Assembly: GCA_020744425.1 (NCBI GenBank)
Contig: JAGMUV010000019.1
Span: forward strand, 868,001 to 932,000
DNA length: 64,000 nucleotides
Source: Dactylonectria macrodidyma
Lineage: Eukaryota > Ascomycota > Sordariomycetes > Hypocreales > Nectriaceae
Direction of reading: 5' to 3'
Shown: one piece after another, positions 52,033 through 62,186 of the stretch
How the letters are laid out: every line of letters begins with the position of its first letter
Numbering within the stretch: the stretch's first letter is position 1
Made by a program: the position numbers and the translations under genes
The notes under the pieces: generated by a model
The model's database searches: none
Told to the model about the DNA's origin: nothing
Seen by the model: the letters and a program-made list of their open reading frames with translations, nothing else

Positions 52033-54392
52033 GAATTAGGCTTAGAGATAAAAAAATTTGTAATACGATATCATACTATCCCAGAGAATGAGCGCTCAAG
52101 AATGCATGTTGAAAATGAGTTTTATCAACGGGCTGCAAAAGGTAGACGGCGATATTCATAGCAGGAGACAGCACTGGGGAGCTGAATTACGTCCTTAGAT
52201 CAACATTGAGATAGCAGTCACCTCTGGTTGCTGAACTGGGTGCTCAATAGTTCCCTCCGTCTGGTTCTTTGAAACCAATTCAGATGGAATGGGCTTCAAC
52301 GCGGTACCCATATTCCTGCCACAATGCCCTGGTACCTTGGCCACCAGTATAGCGCTCGAATCCTGGCCATTTCGCCCACTCTTGACGGCCCAAGAGTCCC
52401 ACATGCATCTAAACTGTAACTTAAGCTGTGGGCCGTCATCGCATCGTGGCATAAAGGCGGGGCCGTGGCAGGGCCGGGCCGCTCGACCTACTGCGTATTA
52501 GGTTGTCCTGAGCTTAGCTCAATGTTATTACCAGCACCCAGCTCCTCCGTAGCAAGTCTGACTGGAGCTGATCAAAATAGGGTGTCAGCCGTACGTGGGA
52601 TCTCCTAGCTTTGGGTACATGCAGGCGCAGGCAAATGTCTATGCTGGTTGTGTGTTGTGTGTTCTGGCGTTTCTTGAGATGCACACCAAGGCTTGCGCAT
52701 CGCACCAAAGATGTATCCGCGGTGTGAACATTGTCTCGGACGCTTTGGATGAGAGCCCGAGGGAGAAGTACCGTGAGGCGAAGGGTGGCCCGCCTACGCT
52801 CCTGATTCAACTTGCCTCAACGTTTACGAAGTTGCACCGGGGTAAGAAGGATAAGTATGTGCACTGTGCGAGGAGACCGCGATTGGAGTCAGGGTATGAA
52901 CGCCTTCCTAGGAAGGAATTTCCCATCCTCGAAACACTTTCCGACCCATCCTTGCTTCTCGGCCTCCATCTCTTCCTCGGCTTCTTGTTCCGCCATAGAG
53001 CGTTCCGCGCAGCTATGTGGTATCACCCAGCACGGCTTCGAGATCGGCGACGGCGTTGCCCAATCAGCGGGGTGCTCATATGCTTGAGATCCTGATGCTA
53101 TCATCATCGATGACATTGGGAGCTTGAGCATTCCCCATCATAGGCCGCTAAGCTGCGAGATGTGAATTGCTTGTAAGATGGCCGATATCAAGTCAAGTAG
53201 GACGCTTTTCCCTCTGATGATTGAGACAAGCCAGAACGTCCAGTACTGCAGCTTGTCCTCTTATCCCGAACCAAGTCGCCCATCGATCTGGGTCTGATTC
53301 CTTCGAGTTCTTTGGCAATGAGATTGACGTTCTCGTGCAAGATGCAGAAGTCTAGGCACGAAACAAACTGTGCGATCTTCAGGAAATGAATATTCTTAAC
53401 CTAAGTCAGGGTTTTTGCTTGTATAGAGTAGGGAAGGAAGGGTATCCGGCTGCGGAATGCTACTGCTAATGTATTGAACGGCCTCTGTTGCTGTCACTTA
53501 GGAGGTTCGCTGGCCTCTCGCCGGGTTATTTATAGCGATATGTGGCACCAGCGTATTGCGGTTACTGCGATTACTGCTTGATCTTTTGCCTCAGCGGGCA
53601 TTTGGTCTATTACGCGGGGTGTAGTGCCTCCACTTCCGTTACAGAGACCCTAGCGTAAAAGCTATAGGAGGCACGGTCTTGAAGTCACAGCTCCATCTGT
53701 TGTAAGTGTGCAGAAGGGTGAGTCGCGACCTTAGCTAACTTATTTTCTCCTCTTTGCATTTCTAAAGATTATTAGTAATAGTAAAACGGTTCTTTATTAG
53801 CTCGTCCGTTAGTTCACTAACTTCCAAAATCGTAGGTCTAGATCTACCAAAAGGCTTGGGCGTCCAAAAATGGCTGGCCATGAACAGTAGACAGAAGTTT
53901 GACGGGATCCCGTATTTTCTAAGAGCTATGGACGTATGTGCTGAGTTGAGGAAAGGAATTGGCCTATCTGCTGACCAAAGTCAGACGTTCGCTACTCCTC
54001 GCTCTTGGGCATCAAACCCGGTTAGATATAGGGAACTCAGGTATAGCCCACTCGCTCTACTCGTGTTAGACGGGTCCAAGTCCGTCAAGCTGATGTCTCT
54101 GTATGCATAATTACTGGGAATTACCATGCTGTCACATAAACCCCAGTTCAGTTTTTTATAACCCATGCCAATCCTGAGTATGGAACGGTTGAGTCTGTAC
54201 GTACTCGACGTTCCTGTTTGCAAATCTAGTCTTTTCAATTGTCTCGAGATTTTAGAAATATGAAGAGACGACCGCTCTAACAAATCCTTGCCAATTGTTA
54301 TAAAAAATGACCTTCAAATAATACAGTACTCCAGCAGTTCAACGTACCAACAGCACCAGATCAATAATGTAGAATATGACTTTATACCATAG
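52033..54392. other. Intergenic with possible gene relic and repeat copy B
   Basis: About 2.36 kb. A plus-strand frame at 52595-53095 and overlapping frames around 52.8-53.15 kb are longer than their surroundings but match no family I know; a decayed gene is possible. Copy B of the dispersed repeat lies at 53889-54032. Confidence 0.5.
53889..54032 (+). repeat. Dispersed repeat, copy B
   Basis: The partner of 48207-48353 in opposite orientation. Together they bracket about 5.5 kb that includes the decayed membrane-protein gene and the CAP59-type gene. Similarity extends weakly a few tens of bases further on the 5' side. Confidence 0.7.
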
Positions 54393-56724
54393 TCAACCCA
54401 TATACTCAACCTTAAAACCATGCTCCGTCTTATTTGACCCGACCCGGAGCTCCCACTTAGGCTCCCCTTCCAAACCCATCGTCAACGCAAGATCCTCGTG
54501 CTTCCTCCATCCCATGGACGGGTCGCCTACGGCCTTCCACCCCCAGACGGGCTTGTCCCAGTCGCACTCGATGTGGCATAAGATGAACACCTTCGAGTCG
54601 GCTCTCTTGGGGGCAAACTCCTCGGGGCTGTACATGATGTCGAAGGTACATTTGGGTGGCAGGGTGTCCTGGACTCTGTGGAACCGGTGATATGTGATGG
54701 GAATGCGTGATGTCTTGTCAATCTTTTCGCCCTATAACCCTGTTAGAAACTCCGACTTGCGCCAGTCCACGGAGGGAATCCCTACCTTGTACAGGTACCA
54801 CCTCATCCGACTTGTCACCTTAGTTCCCTCTGGATTTCTGTGGACATTATCCTCGGGGTCTAAATCAAGGCCCGCAACTGGCACGTTCACCTGAATGCCA
54901 TAGTGGTACCTCGACCTGCGAGATGTTACATTGGGGAGCGTAGCGAGGGCGATTTGTTGCGTATGTGAGAGGACAGTCTGTGATGAGATGTTCTCTTGCA
55001 AGAGACGGAGAACGGCCCCGCGCGCCACAGCCGACCAACTATATAACTTGAGTCAGTGGACATGCATTCCAAGTGCGTAAGAAGGGTCTTTGGAACAGAT
55101 ATAATCGAGATGAAAGGCGACCTACCCATCACTTGGCCTGAGAACCCTATTGTCAAACGCTTCATTCAACACATCGTAAACGTACTCAGAACTTCCCAAG
55201 CCTCCGACGAGAAGGATTTTCTACATTTCGAAATGTTAGCCGACTGCCCATTGTGCGTGCGTGCATGCGCGTGTGATATTTTGGCTACTAACCTTGGGTG
55301 GCCTTCCCGTCGCTGTTTGTACCTTCTTATCCTGCGCACTAACAAGACTGCGAATGCCAGTAAGAGACTGGTTAAAGAACCCCTTCATCTCTTCCCTACA
55401 AACTCAAGTAAGCGCTGGGACTCCTTGTCACAATGTAAAGCTCGAAATTTACTTATTAATCGGAAGGGTTTCCTTATTCCGCAGCCGGGCCATGGTCCCG
55501 TACGCCTTGCTGGGTGGGTGAAGGTGGAAATACTTTGGTTCACTGGCACCGTTAAATGTTCTTTTGGCACCCAGCTCCCACTCTTTCTGGATAAATTGGT
55601 TGTAGTCGTTTGCGCTGAGTGAGTTAATCTTGAGCTTGGCCTTGCCCCGTAGATGGGCATCAAAGGCCTGGTCGATCTGGAAAGCGCCAGCTAGATTGCC
55701 TGAGAACCCGTCAGAGCTTGAAGGGGGGACATGAAGCACTTATCGGGCGGTATACTTACCAGCGCCTGGGACACATTCTTCGAGCTTGAATGGGCGCTCA
55801 GACCTGACCGTATAGCTGATGACATCCTAGAGAATGGGTTAGTGTTGAGGTGGAGGGGGGAAATGATGCTTAGGGAAACATGCCACCGTGCCGCCTCCGG
55901 CATCGCACACGACAAACGACTCGTTTCTCTACAATCCGAGTTAGACGGTCCGGCTTCTCAGGGTTAAAGGTGCGATGGGGAGGGTACCTTTATCACGGGA
56001 AAGGAGCTGTGTTGGAACAGGCTCGCTAAAGCCGCGGCTTCGGGTTCCTGAACTAGAATTAGGGTCGTCTCCCCAATATCCCGCGGCTTCGTAATGCCAG
56101 CGATCTTTGCCGCCTCTTTCATCGCACTATGGGCGTAGGCAGGCCAGATGGCCGGAATGGTAATGGCCACACGGAGAGGCAGGTTCTCAATGTCCATCAT
56201 CGAATTGAGGGTGACATATGCGTGGTCCCACACCTTTTTGAGGTAGAAGCCTACAATCTGCACCGCTGTGAGGCCATTGGTGCATTGAGCGAGCAGATCG
56301 CGGGCCTGCTGGAGTTGCGGTGCGCTACCGATCTCCTTCCTGATATCCTCGTTGTTCAGCAGTAGCAGCTTGAACCACTTCATGGGCATCATGCCCGGCG
56401 TGATCTCGTAGCCCCATTTCCCAGTGTTGATGTCGTACAGAGTAGGGACTTGGGTTTCGCGCCTGTTGCGAGGGTCGTCAGAAGACCAACCGATGATCTC
56501 ATTGAGCTCTTTGGGCCGGGTTGATCGAGCCCAGGAAACACCCGAGTATCTGTAATACAGCAATTGTCAGTCAATGTGGCTGGGAGGGGAAGATGAGACA
56601 GAGGAAAAAAGAGACGAGCTCACGTTGTCCCAAAGTCAATGCCGACTGCAACGAACTTCTCGGAACATTCGTCTGGATCGTACAGGCCAAACGGAGGTTC
56701 ATTGGGTAGGCCAGAATGGTACAT
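54393..56724 (-). CDS. Hsp70-like protein (HSPA12-type actin-like ATPase)
   Basis: Nine exons on the minus strand: 56624-56724, 55988-56549, 55884-55928, 55760-55826, 55453-55699, 55293-55395, 55126-55220, 54786-55038 and 54393-54731; 603 aa. ATPase motifs are in place: phosphate-1 VGIDFGTT (27-34), phosphate-2 DAGGGTV (230-236) and adenosine motif VGGLGSSEY (380-388). The joins rebuild family text such as GGGTVDVISYTV, ECVPGAGGNLAGAFQID and TGRPPKKILLVGG. The C-terminal part after the ATPase is not a standard Hsp70 substrate domain, which fits the HSPA12-like fungal group of unknown function. Intron 3 (55827-55883) has a GC donor (GTG|GCATGT). Eight introns is far more than neighbouring genes carry. 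Its start faces the GTPase gene across about 600 bases. Confidence 0.9.
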
Positions 56725-57318
56725 TGTGCTTAGAAAAAGATGGACGACCAGGTGCCACGAAGTATTCCCAGGGGGGTGGTGGAATTGGAATGTATACAAG
56801 AAGGAAGAATCCAGTCCCAGAACACAAACTCGAGAGGCAAATAGACAAGGCGAACTGGACTCGATTTCCGCCTCAGAGGTGGGGAGCCTGTCTAAGTCTT
56901 CGGTTCAAAATCAGGCTGTGAAAACGCCATACATGTCGCCTTGCCGCAGGGCGGCGCAAGGGCACCCTCCCCTGAGATTATTTGGCTCATCCACCACCAA
57001 GGCTGCGAAAGAAGGCAACCAGGCGTCTGCATGGCGCTTGATAATTCAGCCCAAGACCAGCTCTGGGCCCCCCCGCCCCCAAACCAAGAGGTGGTGGTGT
57101 TGATGATGATGGCGCTATCTCACAGCCTGCTTTAGTCTTGGTGAGGTGTGGCGGGCTGCCGCTCGCGAATGCAGGCAACTGCAACGGTATAAGGCTTGGG
57201 ATTTTGTACCATGACTTAAAATGCATGTGTCTCTATAAATCCCTTTCGAGACTGACTCTGGGGAACCTTTTTTTTTTTTTTTGCTTGTCACTTAGATTGA
57301 CCAAGAAATATTCACATC
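56725..57318. promoter_or_regulatory. Divergent promoter between Hsp70-like and GTPase genes
   Basis: About 594 bases separate the two opposite start codons. A run of 15 T lies at 57268-57282, 36 bases before the GTPase ATG. A shared control region would allow co-expression; no element can be named. Confidence 0.5.
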
Positions 57319-58370
57319 ATGGACGATTCAAGCGAAGGTGTTATTCTGGTCATGGGGGTCACCGGGGCTGGGAAGAGCTACTTCCTGAACCAGCTCAAGA
57401 GCCAGAGTGTCCAAGAGGGCCACTCATTGTTTGCAGGTAACGTCTAGCTCTACGGCTTCTGGATGATGGACAGTCGCCAGGACAAAGGTAGCTCAGACTA
57501 ACACGGCTTCTAGAAACGCAAGGATGCCAGGCAGTGCAGATCTTCCTCGACGACGAAGACGAGAAGCGCAGTATTACCGTTGTCGACACTCCAGGCTTCG
57601 ACGACACGGAACGGCCCCAAGCGGAGATCCTCGCTGAGATCACTGACTACTTGGCGGCTCAGCACATTTCCGGCCTGCCCCTCCGCGGAATTCTGTACCT
57701 ACATAAGATCACCGAGAACCGAATGACGGGGACGTCTAGGACCTATCTAAAGCTGCTCGAAGACCTGGTGGGAGACGATGCCCTCAAGAACGTCATTCTC
57801 GTCACAAGCATGTGGAACATGCTTCGGCCCCAGGATCGCAGGGTCGCGGTTCAGCGCGAGCAGCAGCTCCTCGACAACTTCTGGAGTCCCATGGTGGAAA
57901 AGGGGTCCTACGTCGCGCAGTTCGACGGCACGCCTGACTCGGCGTACGCCCTCGTTTTCCAGCTCGCAGGGAAGCAGAGCGTGGTGCTCGACATCCAAAA
58001 GGAGATTGTTGATGGAGACTGCTCCATCTTAGAGACGGCCGCAGGTACAACCCTCGTGCACCAGCTGGAGAAGGACCACGAGGCTTACCAGCTAAAGTTA
58101 TTTGAACTCGACGACCAGCTGGACCACGAGATGCGAGCGCAGCCCCGCGACAGGGACAAGATACGGCAGCTGAAGGAGGAGAAGCAACAGGTGGAGAAGG
58201 TACTGCATCAGATGAGCCAGTCGGTGGATCGGATGAAGATCCACCCTGGTTCCCCGATGCGACAGCGAATAATGCAGGCTATGAGGGAGTCAGGGAAGGC
58301 GGCTGCCATGGCGCTGGGTCTGGTGTTGAACCTTACGTATTTTGCAGTTCAGCTGGGGATGGGAATGTAG
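57319..58370 (+). CDS. P-loop GTPase, GIMAP/IAN (AIG1)-like fungal G-domain protein
   Basis: Two exons, 57319-57436 and 57514-58370, with a 77-base intron (GTAACG...TCTAG); 324 aa. The first exon is needed: it carries the Walker A / G1 motif GVTGAGKS at residues 13-20. G3 is DTPGFDD at 64-70. G4 is not the standard (N/T)KxD; LVTSMWNML lies in its place, a variant seen in this fungal family. LRGILYLHKITENRMTG follows the usual AIG1-like pattern. The C-terminal half is a coiled coil (RQLKEEKQQVEKVLHQMSQS), ending in a short hydrophobic segment (AMALGLVLNLTYFAVQLGMG) that may contact membrane. Animal and plant relatives act in immunity and organelle-membrane dynamics; the fungal role is unknown. 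Confidence 0.88.
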
Positions 58371-59518
58371 AGACGATGCTACGTAATTGCAAGTAACTAG
58401 ATTGTATAGTACGTAGAGACGGAGATATCCGTTTGGGCGCTCGCTAATTGACGGCTTGTTGCGCTTCAGTTGGACGTTTCCTCTCCTCAGTTTCCTCAAT
58501 CACCGCTTGCCACCGTAGTTGTGCAAGGTGGAAGCGAGATGGCCAGAGCAAAGCCGAGCCTGATCGTCTTTCAACCAATGCCATGACGGCCCCCATTCAT
58601 CCCGCGTGTTGAACCGCGTATGTGCTGATTAGAGTACATATTGGATCAGCTGCCCAGCTCGCCAAAGTGCAAATATTGGGTGGCGGCTGAGCGGCGTGCA
58701 GGGCGGGAGACAGAGGCGCTTGAGCAGGGCCAGTCAAACGGCGAGGCATCTACGCAAGGGCGTGTGGATGCTAACCCACTAAGTTATCGGTCTGTAGTCA
58801 GAATGCAGCCACCCGATTTAAGACAAGTTGAATCAGAACATGAGGGAGTTTTCATAGCCTGATTCAGAGGGAACCGCGGCAGGCTTCCCCTCAGCCTAAC
58901 AGGGCTGACACTACTAATTGAAAACCACCACAATCACTTTCTACAGATTATTGCTGTTGTCAGATGTGAAATAGAGTTATAATATGGGTAAGAGATGTAT
59001 AATATCATGTATATATAGGTATATATGTATATGTCTGAGATTGTAAACTTTTGTTCAGGCAAACGCCACCTAGGGAGCTGAGGCCAATACAATGTTCTGG
59101 TAGTCAACCAGGCTGTCAAGAACCAAGCCTCCCACCAAGAAACGCCACGCTGAAATGGTGGCTCGTATATGCATGTCGCAGCTTGCTTTTTGGAAGAGGG
59201 ACTCTCCCTACAGAGTGGCTGAAGTAGTGATCACCCCCTGGGGGATTGCGAACCATCTGGCCCTGTTGGCGAACCTCGAGGTCTGCCATTCTCAATCAGG
59301 CTGGAAACCCCAGGCGTTCTTCAAGGCCGCCAAAGCGCCATTCCGGCGACCGAGGCAGTGCCTTTCTGAATCACAAGCGTTCTTTATTACTTGGTGGCGT
59401 CTTCCATGTGTTGCGGGCCAAGTGCGTTTGCAACTCAGCACTCACGCACGAGGAAACAAGCAGACGACTGTAAGACACCAGTCCAGTGCGCTTCAGCAAC
59501 ATCGCAACCCATGGAGTA
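58371..59518. other. Intergenic
   Basis: About 1.15 kb between the GTPase and coiled-coil genes, both on the plus strand. An AT-rich stretch with TATATA-type words lies at about 59004-59030. Nothing else is recognised. Confidence 0.55.
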
Positions 59519-61262
59519 ATGGACCAACACCAGACCCGGAGAACATACTTCAGTGGTGAAAAGTACCCCCCAATCGTGCAAAAGGGTCGACAGCCATATA
59601 TCGCTGAGCGCCCTCGCAGCTCGCACTCAGAGAGGAACCACCGCAGCGGCTCGAGAAACCCGCGACCAAGCAGCCGTTCCAGAAGCCAACAAGGCCGCGA
59701 CAGCGACGCCATGTCGGTAGACTCAAGGACCGAGGAGACCAAGACGAATAAATCCATGGACCGGTTCTTAAAAATTGTCGAGCGCATATCGCCCAAGGCA
59801 GCCAGCAAGCAGCAATTTTCACCGAGCCCCGGCAGCATGGATACGGACATCAAGAGCCCTTCCAGCCCTACCTCCACCGCCTTGACCCGAAGGACCAACT
59901 CTCGCAGTCGGAAGCCTCTAGCTGGCCGTTTCGACCCTTCTATGGGGACTGTCCAGCAGAACTCGGTCACCGTTTCGCAGACGACCGCGACCGGGAATGG
60001 GGTTGTCAGCTACGAGCAAGTCCAGGTAACCCAGAACGGGGTCAGCACTCCGGCGCATAAGACAGTTACGCAGGTGAATGAGAATGCGCTCTACTCCTCC
60101 GAGATGCTCCAGTCGATCACAGTCAATGACCTACCGCCTGATCCCTCACTGCACGAGGCTCATGCCGCCAATGCGCTCGGTCTTGGCAGCGCCGCTGACG
60201 CGCATGAGAACCTCAAAGAGGTTATAGACGACCAGGCAAAGGTGGTGGATGAGCTCAGTTCCGAGCGAGAAGGGCTCCTTCAAATCCTCCAAGAGGAGCG
60301 CACCCACCACGCCATCGAACTCCAGAAGCTGAATCAGGAGATCGCCATGTGGAAGGGCCGCGCCATTAACGCCGCAAACAAGAGCGCCGACGTGCCGGCC
60401 CAGGCGCCTCTCAGCCGGCCAGAGAGCGAGCTCATCAAGGACTGGCAGAATCTGGCCTTTGACGTCCGCAACCTGGTCGACAACCACTTCAGCAGCGTCA
60501 GGGAGGGCAAGATCGTGTCTTGGGCAAAGGCGAGGAGCGAGTGGCTCCGCGACGTGACCCCGACCCCAGTTGAGGTTGCGTCTGGCAAGAAGTCGGGATC
60601 TGCGTTGATAGAGGCCGCTATCTGGAAAGCGCTCATGAGGCTTGTGCTGGGGGATGTGAATACCAACGGGGCTATGTGTTGGGCAGGGGTCTATAAAGGG
60701 AGGCTGTGTAAGCTGGGTAGGTTCTCCGGTCTCCCCCTCATCGAGCTTCATCGATGTATCGGTTTCATTTACTGACCCGTCTTTAGTCACCATGTTAAAA
60801 AAGGACCTCGCGCAGACGGAACCAGATCGACAATCCGATGCACTGTACTACCAGTGGAGGGCATTGACAGCCAGCATAATCTCAACCGTCCAGGTCCCCC
60901 AGGACCGCGACGAAGAGGTCGACTACGTAGTCGAAGAGCTGGAGGACCTCCTTGCTCCCTGCCGGTCCTGGATGAACAGCTACGGGCCGTTCCACCGCGA
61001 GCTGCAGGCGGTGGTCAACAAGGCCATCGAGCTGGACCTGAAGTTCTCCGGCCAGCAGGCGCACTACGCCGTCGGGTGGCCAAACCAGGGGCGGTGCAAT
61101 GTGAACCTCGACCAGGACTTCATGAAGCTGGCCGCGGGGAGCCCCAAGTCGTCACGGAATGTGAAGTTCATGATCCAGCCTTGTCTTTTCCGATCTGGGG
61201 GGCGAGGGGAGAGTTTTGGCCAGTACATGCTTCTTGATCAATGTAGTGTTTGGATGTTTTGA
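59519..61262 (+). CDS. SR-rich coiled-coil protein of unknown function
   Basis: Two exons, 59519-60716 and 60787-61262, with a 70-base intron (GTAGGT...TTTAG); 557 aa as read. Start MDQHQTRRTYFSGEKYPP. The N-terminal third is rich in Arg and Ser (RPRSSHSERNHRSGSRNPRP, SRSRSQQGR). Residues about 225-295 form a coiled coil (LKEVIDDQAKVVDELSSERE, HAIELQKLNQEI). A conserved-looking globular part follows (DWQNLAFDVRNLVDNHF, EAAIWKALMRLVLGD, YYQWRALTASII). I recognise the C-terminal layout from uncharacterised fungal proteins only, with no known function. A further 3' exon is possible at about 61375-61501, reading DDYNGWQNMRGVFWNRLGEA to a TAG; a splice into it would replace the weak tail QYMLLDQCSVWMF. 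Codon use is ordinary. Confidence 0.75.
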
Positions 61263-62098
61263 GCTATTGGTGACCTATCTTGTCAGGTTAAGATGTTTGG
61301 AGGCGTTTAGATGCGACTTGGTCAGATGATTTTGGATGTATGATTGCAAGTTAACTTATGACTTTGTTGACAGCTGATGACTATAATGGCTGGCAAAACA
61401 TGAGGGGGGTGTTCTGGAACAGACTGGGCGAGGCTTTTGGACGCACTGAGTGCACCGGGGGTTCCTGCTGCATTGAAGCGAGAGAGAAAGATGAAACCTA
61501 GGTGTTTCGAAGTGAGCAGCTTAAGGAGACCGCACTAAAATGCATCAAGATGAGGCGGAGATACACAGCCAAGAATGTTTATGAGCTCGCCCAAGCTCTC
61601 ACATCCCCACGAAAAGTTTCCAGAAGCTGGACAAGCTAACTCTCGAAGTTGATCCAGTACTGTGAACATCAAATACCATTTTACTGACAAGACAAGATTT
61701 TCTCTGACATGCCAACATGGCCGAATGCGCTGTTTCGTGGCTCCTGCCGAGCTTAGCAGAGCAGTTGACAAGGCTACAACCAGCCCGTGGTAACCGTCTT
61801 CGCGAGCCAGCCCTGCATGATTGAGCTGTGACCTACACAGCTTCACATGTTCATCTTGGGTAAAAGAAGAGAGAACGGAAGACTATCCGCAACAACCATA
61901 CCGAGGATATAGCCTCAAATCCATTGTCAAGAAAGGATGAGCACCCGGCGCCAGCAGAGCTTCCCTTGTATAGCCACATACAGTCTAGCCGTGAAGAGAG
62001 TGTCGCCAGCATCATGTTTTGACACTAAGCATGCATGTTTCACTGCATTGAGAGGCGAGTACTTAGCCTCAATGTATCTCAATCACCTCCATCAAATA
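61263..62098. other. Intergenic
   Basis: Holds the possible extra 3' exon of the coiled-coil gene at 61375-61501. Otherwise nothing is recognised before the tRNA gene. Confidence 0.5.
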
Positions 62099-62170
62099 GG
62101 ATCGATAGCTCAGTGGTAGAGCGGGAGATTGCAGATCTTCAGGCCGCGTGTTCAAACCACGCTCGGTCCT
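62099..62170 (+). tRNA. tRNA-Cys (anticodon GCA)
   Basis: 72 bases fold as a complete cloverleaf without an intron. The acceptor stem GGATCGA pairs with TCGGTCC (one T-G pair), with the D arm GCTC-AGTGGTA-GAGC. The anticodon stem GGAGA/TCTTC carries loop TTGCAGA, so the anticodon is GCA. The T arm is GCGTG-TTCAAAC-CACGC. The discriminator base is T, which is the known identity base of tRNA-Cys. A Pol III terminator-like T run follows at 62177-62186. The internal A and B boxes are intact, and the gene looks functional. Confidence 0.96.
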
Positions 62171-62176
62171 GAACCA

Positions 62177-62186
62177 TTTCTTTTTT
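62177..62186 (+). terminator. Pol III terminator of tRNA-Cys
   Basis: TTTCTTTTTT begins six bases after the tRNA 3' end, matching the T-run terminator of RNA polymerase III. Confidence 0.85.

Noticed and set aside
59155..59559. Open frame overlapping the start of the coiled-coil gene
   Set aside because: It is in another frame, no splice joins it to the gene, and the text has no family resemblance.
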